Source: 2-12-FULL-41-16 sp964473715
GTDB lineage: Bacteria > Patescibacteriota > Patescibacteriia > Magasanikbacterales > UBA922
Direction: 5' to 3'
DNA length: 64,000 nt
NCBI GenBank assembly: GCA_964473715.1
Contig: CAYYQC010000001.1
Coordinates: forward strand, 61,877 to 125,876
The notes below the pieces were generated by a model. It worked only from the letters and a program-made list of their open reading frames with translations, made no database searches and had not been told where the DNA came from. This document shows, piece after piece, positions 59,225-64,000 of the stretch. A program made the position numbers and the translations under genes. The stretch's first letter is position 1. Each line of letters opens with the position of its first letter.

Positions 59225-59253
59225 TTGCAGAGCTCTTTTAGGGGTGTTATGCT
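59225..59253 (+). promoter_or_regulatory. Promoter of ribB
   Basis: TTGCAG (59225-59230), a 17-base spacer, TATGCT (59248-59253). The ATG is nine bases later, implying an almost leaderless mRNA. Confidence 0.65.
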
Positions 59254-59262
59254 CTCCTAACT

Positions 59263-59877
59263 ATGCCTTCATCCCCTATTTCCCAGATTATTAGTGATTT
59301 GCAAGCCGGAAAAATGGTAATTATTTTTGATGATAATCCTGGCCGTGAACTTGAAGCAGACCTGGTTATAGCCGCCTCCTTGGTCACGCCCGAAGCCATT
59401 CGATTTATGGCTCATTTAGGTGGTGGGATTATTTGCGTGACCATGCCAGCCGCTCGGCTAGATGAACTATGTATTCCACCCATGACTGATAAACCCACGG
59501 ACCCTTTGGGAACAGGCTGGGCTCTGTCAGTCGATGCAATCGGGACTGGTACAGGAATATCAGCGCATGACCGTGCCACGACTATTAAAAAATTGACTGA
59601 CCCAAACTCTTTGGCAGGTGATTTTATTCGACCAGGCCATGTATTTCCACTTCGCGCCAAAGCTGGCGGAGTTTTGGAACGTCCCGGTCACACAGAATCT
59701 TCAGTGGAATTAGTGAGATTAGCCGGATTTTTTCCTGCCGCGGTAATTTGCGAAATTATGTTACCAGACGGACACATGGCGCGTCACGCAGATACTATTG
59801 AATATGCGCGCAAACATAAAATTAATTTTTGCCAGATCAGCGAAATTATTGATTTTGTAAAAATTGTACATACGTAA
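59263..59877 (+). CDS. ribB: 3,4-dihydroxy-2-butanone-4-phosphate synthase
   Basis: A 204-residue protein, the length of stand-alone RibB without a RibA domain. TGISAHDRATTIKKL, DFIRPGHVFPLRAKAGGVLE and RPGHTESSVELVRLAGFFPA are the strongly conserved parts. The usual DDEDRENEGDL loop is changed to DDNPGRELEADL, which keeps R-E-x-E-x-D but has one extra residue and Ala for Gly. It would turn ribulose 5-phosphate into the four-carbon precursor of riboflavin. No other riboflavin gene is in the window. It is transcribed away from lepB. Confidence 0.9.
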   Translation: MPSSPISQIISDLQAGKMVIIFDDNPGRELEADLVIAASLVTPEAIRFMAHLGGGIICVTMPAARLDELCIPPMTDKPTDPLGTGWALSVDAIGTGTGISAHDRATTIKKLTDPNSLAGDFIRPGHVFPLRAKAGGVLERPGHTESSVELVRLAGFFPAAVICEIMLPDGHMARHADTIEYARKHKINFCQISEIIDFVKIVHT

Positions 59878-59918
59878 ACAATCTGTTATGCTTTGAAAGT
59901 TATTTATATATACCCTGT

Positions 59919-60494
59919 ATGAAATTATCCGTAAATTTAACTCTAACTTTAGCCGCGACCATTATTCTTACTGGCGCAGGTTGCGCGCAAAATACTTCTA
60001 AACCAACAAGCACAGCCGTGGTTCCAGAAGGATATGCCACACATGATGTTGCAGGCCAACATTTTACCATTAGTTATCCTTCTAATTGGGAAGATAATCG
60101 TACAGACATTGAGGGTACCGATTATGAAGCATTATTCTACGCACCATATGAAAATGATGAGGATGTTTTTGCAGATAATTTTTCAGTAAATGAAATTGTA
60201 GCTCCAAAAAATAATCTCACCGTTAAGCAATACTTTGACACTAATATGGCAGCCATTGAATCAGAAGGTGGATACAAACATATTAGCACCACAGATATTA
60301 CAACAGACGGTTATGCGGCCAAACGCTGGGAAGCCACCAAAGTATCAGAAAAATCAGGCGAACTTCATTTTGTGCAGGCTTATGCACTCACACCTGACAA
60401 TGCTTATGTAGTCACCTGCACCATGTCAGAATCAAGCAAAGACTTATATATTGACTCATGTGATAAAATTATTGGCTCACTAAAATTTAGATAA
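59919..60494 (+). CDS. Lipoprotein of unknown function (PsbP-like fold possible)
   Basis: A 191-residue protein. The signal ends in the lipobox ILTGAG-C22. The mature part has FTISYPSNWEDNRTD, then a beta-rich domain with YFDTNMAAIESEGG, the pattern seen in PsbP/DUF1795-like lipoproteins. It would be fixed to the outer face of the membrane. AT-rich composition and the lack of a Shine-Dalgarno sequence mark it as an ordinary gene here, unlike the GC-rich lipoproteins. It ends at a clear terminator. Confidence 0.72.
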   Translation: MKLSVNLTLTLAATIILTGAGCAQNTSKPTSTAVVPEGYATHDVAGQHFTISYPSNWEDNRTDIEGTDYEALFYAPYENDEDVFADNFSVNEIVAPKNNLTVKQYFDTNMAAIESEGGYKHISTTDITTDGYAAKRWEATKVSEKSGELHFVQAYALTPDNAYVVTCTMSESSKDLYIDSCDKIIGSLKFR

Positions 60495-60507
60495 AAAATA
60501 TTGAATT

Positions 60508-60536
60508 ATAAAACCCGCCTCATCAGCGGGTTTTAT
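60508..60536. terminator. Bidirectional intrinsic terminator
   Basis: ATAAAACCCGC and GCGGGTTTTAT around a 7-base loop, between converging genes. Confidence 0.9.
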
Positions 60537-60551
60537 TTTTACACGAGAAGT

Positions 60552-63368
60552 TTAGCGAACTAACATGAGGTCATCAATTTCTTCTCCAAGCAAAGTATCA
60601 CCGTAATCAATAGTCACTCTATGAATTGGTTTATTTGATTTTACACCAAGATAGGTGGTGACTGCAGAAGGGATATTATTCTTTTGGAACACACCAATAA
60701 CTGCATTATATTCACCATACACAGTAATAATTGGACTTACTTGTTGACCATACTTATTGCCACCACCCAAGAAAAAACCAAAAGCTTTGACAGGAGTATT
60801 AAAGCCTATAATTAAAGGGTCGTTAGCACTAGTGTTTGGTGAGGTTGCATTATTAAATAATGAATATTCACCAGATGATGTATATTCACCACCACGATTA
60901 GCACTGGAAGTAAAAATCGCTGTACCCTTATTGGACCAAATAGTTACACCATAAGCGCTTGTATATTTGGTAATCACAGGACCAACCGCATCTTCAAAAT
61001 TAATTTTAGATGGTTGCATACCAATCAAATTAGCCAAAGAAATTTCTGTGGTACTAGTCGCAACAGTGGCTGGTGGCGGAGTAACTGCGGCTGAAGTTTT
61101 AAATGAGAAGTATCGATATTCTGACCATGTACCATACAAATTATCACCCGTTACTTTATCTATATACACAGCCCGAGTACGTGCGCGAAATTCATTGTCT
61201 CCTGGGAGTGCAAAAGTAGTTACTTTCGCATAACCACTTTCTGGTTGCAAAGCACTAAATTTATATGCAGCACTAGACCATTTACTAGAGCCACAGTAAT
61301 CACAGTAAATTTCCACTTCGTAATGACGCGCACCAGTTAACGGCACAATGGAAATTTCAGCAACCCGAGGATAGGCAGTTAGAACTTGATTTGTAGTTGG
61401 AGCAACAAAACTTGGAGTCAATGAAAGATTTGGACCAGTTACTACTGGTGCAGTTGTTTTAGCTGGAACAAAGAACCGTGTAACAATAACATCATCGACT
61501 TCTACCGGCATACCAGGAATACCTGAAACACCATCGTTATTACGCGCAAACGCATACAATAAAACCCACTTACCACGATAATAATCGGTCACAGTAAAAG
61601 TCTGAGTAGGGCTACTACTAAATGATGTTATCTTTGCCATTTCGCGTGTTCTTGCATCTGTGAAATCCACTTTAACAGAGCCATTTTCCACCCAAACAAA
61701 ACCATAGGTAAGACCTCCACTCACTTTTGGAGTTAACACTAGTTTTAATTTTTCTACATTTTGACTAATACTAGCGTCATCTGGATTCCAAGGATAATTA
61801 AATCCGGAACCATAACTAACATAATTGGAATACCCAACTTCAGAATTATTTTCTGTTACTGAGAGTTTTAAAAGTAAATCAGTCTGATTCACAGAAGGAT
61901 TAACAGCGGTTTTAGCAGGAACATATACACGTGCTACCGCAATATCATCCACTTCTACTGGCATACCTGGAACACCAGAAATACCATCATTATTACGAAC
62001 AAACACTTGGATAAATACCCACTTACCACGATAATAATCAGTAAGTTGAATACTATTCTTTGGACTAGAATTGAAATTTACTAACTTGGCTGAATTTTTG
62101 GTCATTGCATCTGTAAAATCTACTTTGGCAGTACCATTGTCTGACCAAATAAATCCATAGGTTAAATTACCAGTCACTTTTGGAGTAACTATTAAATGCA
62201 AAGTATTCACATTTTGGGCAATGTTCGCTTCTTTTGGAGACCATGGGTATCCAGCACCTGAACCATAACTAACTTCAGTCATTAAACGATCTGTAGACAA
62301 ATCCTCATTAACCCAAAATTTGGAAATTAAATCTGTTTGGCTACTACTTTGAACCGGAGTACCTGAACATGGTTTCCATGAAACATAGTACCGATTATTT
62401 GAACCACAGCTCATGGTGTATTCACGAAGACCATTGCCCGCGTCACGACATGAACTCGTTAATGTGGTTGGCGCGTCATTAGCAGTGCGCTTAATTTCAA
62501 TATTTTTACCAACCTGTTTACATGAATATACATCTACAAAATTTCCACCAGTTTCCAAAGTTTGTGGATTTACTGGAGTAGTTGGCTCAGTTGATGTAGA
62601 AGTTGGAACTGGAACTAAAACGGGATTTTGTCCGCCAATCACCACACCGCCCTGACTTGGGTCAGCCAAAATTTCTGCAGGAGTAATAGTTTGATTACTA
62701 ATCGATGCAGTTTGGAATAAACTTGAACTAATAATATGTACATCTCCGCTTAATGGCGCTGGCAATGTACCAACAATCTTTCTCAAAACACCATTGTCTA
62801 CAAAATAATAATCTGGAAAATCAAGATCGGCCTGCACAACGATTAATCCATCAGCACCATCTAACAAGGAGAGAGTTTTTACTTCTGAACCCACCTGATA
62901 ATTACTATCAGTAGCATCACTAATATTACGCACGAAAAGATTCCATTTTGGCCCGTATAAAGCTTGGGCAATCTGCTCATTGGCAATCTTACGTTTAGTA
63001 TTGTTTGGTTCAATCAAAAATACACTTGGAGAAATTGCTGTTTTAACCAAACGTGAACCTGGGCGATAATTTACACCACCACCACTTGGATAATTATCTA
63101 TACAAGACTGATCAATCGTAATAATATTAGAAAAATCACTAAACCAAGTACGATATACTTCTTCATTTGGAAAATACAAACGTCTACCATCAGTATTAAC
63201 TAAATACACAGCCGAAAAACCCGAAACCTTAAAAAGGCTATTAGTTTTGAGCTGTGAACAATTGACTGCTTCTGCGTTTGGCGCTGAAACCAATAAAGTC
63301 ATGGACAAGGTACTCACCGCTAAAACCGCAGTGACTGCTAGGCGAGCTTTGGTAAAAAGCTTATACAT
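60552..63368 (-). CDS. Secreted repeat protein with a tandemly duplicated domain
   Basis: A 938-residue protein. Signal peptide (about 1-34, ending NAEA). Residues of about 40-230 carry KVYLV-type repeats (VYLVNTDGRRLYFPNEEVYR, then YFVDNGVLRKIV) common in secreted Patescibacteria proteins. Residues of about 345-490 and 497-640 are two copies of one domain: each has VSYGSG-x-x-YPW, LTYGFxW, VDFTDA, DYYRGKWV and RNNDGxSGxPGMPVEVDD. A fibronectin-like unit and a C-terminal beta domain follow. It is likely a surface glycan- or partner-binding protein. It has no anchor motif. Confidence 0.75.
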   Translation of the reverse strand: MYKLFTKARLAVTAVLAVSTLSMTLLVSAPNAEAVNCSQLKTNSLFKVSGFSAVYLVNTDGRRLYFPNEEVYRTWFSDFSNIITIDQSCIDNYPSGGGVNYRPGSRLVKTAISPSVFLIEPNNTKRKIANEQIAQALYGPKWNLFVRNISDATDSNYQVGSEVKTLSLLDGADGLIVVQADLDFPDYYFVDNGVLRKIVGTLPAPLSGDVHIISSSLFQTASISNQTITPAEILADPSQGGVVIGGQNPVLVPVPTSTSTEPTTPVNPQTLETGGNFVDVYSCKQVGKNIEIKRTANDAPTTLTSSCRDAGNGLREYTMSCGSNNRYYVSWKPCSGTPVQSSSQTDLISKFWVNEDLSTDRLMTEVSYGSGAGYPWSPKEANIAQNVNTLHLIVTPKVTGNLTYGFIWSDNGTAKVDFTDAMTKNSAKLVNFNSSPKNSIQLTDYYRGKWVFIQVFVRNNDGISGVPGMPVEVDDIAVARVYVPAKTAVNPSVNQTDLLLKLSVTENNSEVGYSNYVSYGSGFNYPWNPDDASISQNVEKLKLVLTPKVSGGLTYGFVWVENGSVKVDFTDARTREMAKITSFSSSPTQTFTVTDYYRGKWVLLYAFARNNDGVSGIPGMPVEVDDVIVTRFFVPAKTTAPVVTGPNLSLTPSFVAPTTNQVLTAYPRVAEISIVPLTGARHYEVEIYCDYCGSSKWSSAAYKFSALQPESGYAKVTTFALPGDNEFRARTRAVYIDKVTGDNLYGTWSEYRYFSFKTSAAVTPPPATVATSTTEISLANLIGMQPSKINFEDAVGPVITKYTSAYGVTIWSNKGTAIFTSSANRGGEYTSSGEYSLFNNATSPNTSANDPLIIGFNTPVKAFGFFLGGGNKYGQQVSPIITVYGEYNAVIGVFQKNNIPSAVTTYLGVKSNKPIHRVTIDYGDTLLGEEIDDLMLVR

Positions 63369-63471
63369 AGATACTTATTAAATAAAACGCTTATAAATTA
63401 AAGTTGCGTATACTGTACTCCACTTTAAATTAAAAGATAGCTTAACTGTGGACATCTTATTAGCTTAAAAA

Positions 63472-63494
63472 AATAATCCTGATATAGGATTATT
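63472..63494. terminator. Terminator of the tRNA-Val/tRNA-Ile transcript
   Basis: AATAATCC and GGATTATT around a 7-base loop, with A and T runs on the two sides. Confidence 0.8.
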
Positions 63495-63520
63495 TTTAGA
63501 ATCGTGCCAATTCGGTTGTG

Positions 63521-63594
63521 TGGGCGTGGATGGAGTCGAACCATCGACCTTTACATTATCAGTGTAACGCTCTAACCAACTGAGCTACACGCCC
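63521..63594 (-). tRNA. tRNA-Ile (GAT)
   Basis: The acceptor stem GGGCGTG pairs with CACGCCC, discriminator A. The anticodon stem-loop TTACA-CTGATAA-TGTAA gives GAT. CCA is not encoded. Confidence 0.96.
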
Positions 63595-63622
63595 GTCTTA
63601 AAGTTTCAAAAGGAAACTTTTG

Positions 63623-63696
63623 TGGACCAAAGAGGATTCGAACCTCTGACCTTCACAATGTCAATGTGACGCTCTAACCAACTGAGCTATTGGTCC
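63623..63696 (-). tRNA. tRNA-Val (GAC)
   Basis: The acceptor stem GGACCAA pairs with TTGGTCC, discriminator A. The anticodon stem-loop TCACA-TTGACAT-TGTGA gives GAC. It is 28 bases upstream of tRNA-Ile with a small hairpin (AAAGTTTC/GAAACTTT) between. CCA is not encoded. Confidence 0.96.
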
Positions 63697-63697
63697 T

Positions 63698-63735
63698 TGT
63701 CCTGCCCCACCCCCAATGGGAGGGCAGGTTTAGGA
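63698..63735. terminator. Hairpin between the KH-domain gene and tRNA-Val
   Basis: CCTGCCC (63701-63707) and GGGCAGG (63722-63728) with flanking GTCCT/AGGAC pairing. No T-run, so termination is uncertain; it may be a processing site. Confidence 0.4.
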
Positions 63736-63745
63736 CAAAAGAAAA

Positions 63746-64000
63746 TTAGATATCAAGTCCGCCAATGTCATCAAGCGCACTAGTATCAACATCAGCCATA
63801 TTGGTTGGCGCTGGTGCTACTGGAGCAGTACTTGTAGCAGTTTGTGGACGTTCTTCACGAGCAAAACGTGGACCACGGCCGCCTTCTGGTTCATTAATTT
63901 TCAAATTTACACTAGCATTATTCTTAGCACCTACTACGCGGAGTAAAGTACGAATCGCGCGAACAGTCTGTCCTTGGCGACCAATTACATATCCAATATC
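63746..64000 (-). CDS. khpA: KH-domain RNA-binding protein, N-terminus beyond window edge
   Basis: 85 residues are visible. The frame is open to base 64000, so the start is outside. It begins IGYVIGRQGQTVRAIRTLLR, the GxxGxxG loop and following helix of a KhpA-type KH domain, then VNLKINEPEGG. An acidic/Ala/Pro tail follows (ATSTAPVAPAPTNMADVDTS, ending DDIGGLDI). KhpA binds RNA, often with KhpB, and is commonly next to rpsP. The tail of about 45 residues is longer than in typical KhpA. Confidence 0.85.
   Translation of the reverse strand, partial: DIGYVIGRQGQTVRAIRTLLRVVGAKNNASVNLKINEPEGGRGPRFAREERPQTATSTAPVAPAPTNMADVDTSALDDIGGLDI

Noticed and set aside
1..64000. CRISPR array, transposase, integrase or prophage genes
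   Set aside because: No regularly spaced repeats and no recognisable recombinase, Cas or phage structural protein were seen in any frame.
1..64000. Recoded UGA as in some Patescibacteria (Gracilibacteria, Absconditabacteria)
   Set aside because: UGA ends ogt and two envelope-operon genes at ATGA overlaps in sensible positions, and long genes contain no in-frame TGA.

Overview
The window looks like a chromosomal segment of a Candidate Phyla Radiation / Patescibacteria bacterium. Standard genetic code: TGA is used as a stop, for example at the ogt/pyk junction. The placement is inference. It rests on the mix of core genes (smpB-ssrA-infC-rpmI-rplT, nrdR, ftsZ, ftsA, ybeY, rpsU, hisS, lepB, a KH-domain gene) with families frequent in these genomes: type IV secretion pilin-like N-termini on huge surface proteins, acidic DxDxDG repeat proteins, DUF5667- and DUF5663-like proteins, and secreted proteins with KVYLV-like repeats. 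No lineage below that can be fixed.

Layout. 1-7.1 kb: a truncated polyprenyl synthetase, two GT4 glycosyltransferases, a secreted GHL15-like glycosidase and an O-antigen-ligase-like membrane protein (isoprenoid and surface polysaccharide). 7.2-10.4 kb: two strikingly GC-rich minus-strand genes for Cys-rich secreted proteins. 10.4-18.2 kb: a tight seven-gene minus-strand operon of envelope proteins (a Wzz-like protein, an HtrA/PDZ-like protein that appears to lack its catalytic residues, a polytopic membrane protein, a 1437-residue protein with a His-rich segment). 18.2-20.8 kb: trans-translation and translation genes plus tRNA-Asp. 20.8-26.5 kb: small accessory genes (cytidine deaminase, GNAT, nucleotidyltransferase, a ParB-like protein, a multi-HTH protein, a prepilin-peptidase fragment). 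26.5-30.1 kb: a DUF4091-type secreted protein and a third GC-rich lipoprotein cassette. 30.1-35.9 kb: an operon running nrdR, a membrane protein, ogt, pyk, a membrane-anchored PEP-synthase-like protein lacking its catalytic His and Cys, and two small basic proteins. 36-39.6 kb: ftsZ, ftsA, dgkA, ybeY. 39.6-56.2 kb: three acidic-repeat proteins and two tandem pilin-domain surface proteins, one of 3809 residues. 56.3-64 kb: yqeY, rpsU, hisS, lepB, ribB, a lipoprotein, a repeat-bearing secreted protein, tRNA-Ile, tRNA-Val and a partial KH-domain gene.

Regulatory style. Ordinary genes here have near-consensus sigma-70-type promoters with very short leaders and almost no Shine-Dalgarno sequence; rpsU is the clear exception, with AGGAGGTGA. 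The three GC-rich genes differ: they sit behind AT-rich consensus promoters, have leaders of about 85 to 310 bases rich in hairpins, and start behind GGAG. All three leaders carry the element TACA-N5-GGTT in transcript sense, and two of the three share a block at the transcription start. These dispersed secreted-protein cassettes with a common leader are my best candidate for an undescribed system. The pseudo-PEP-synthase and the seven-gene envelope operon come next.
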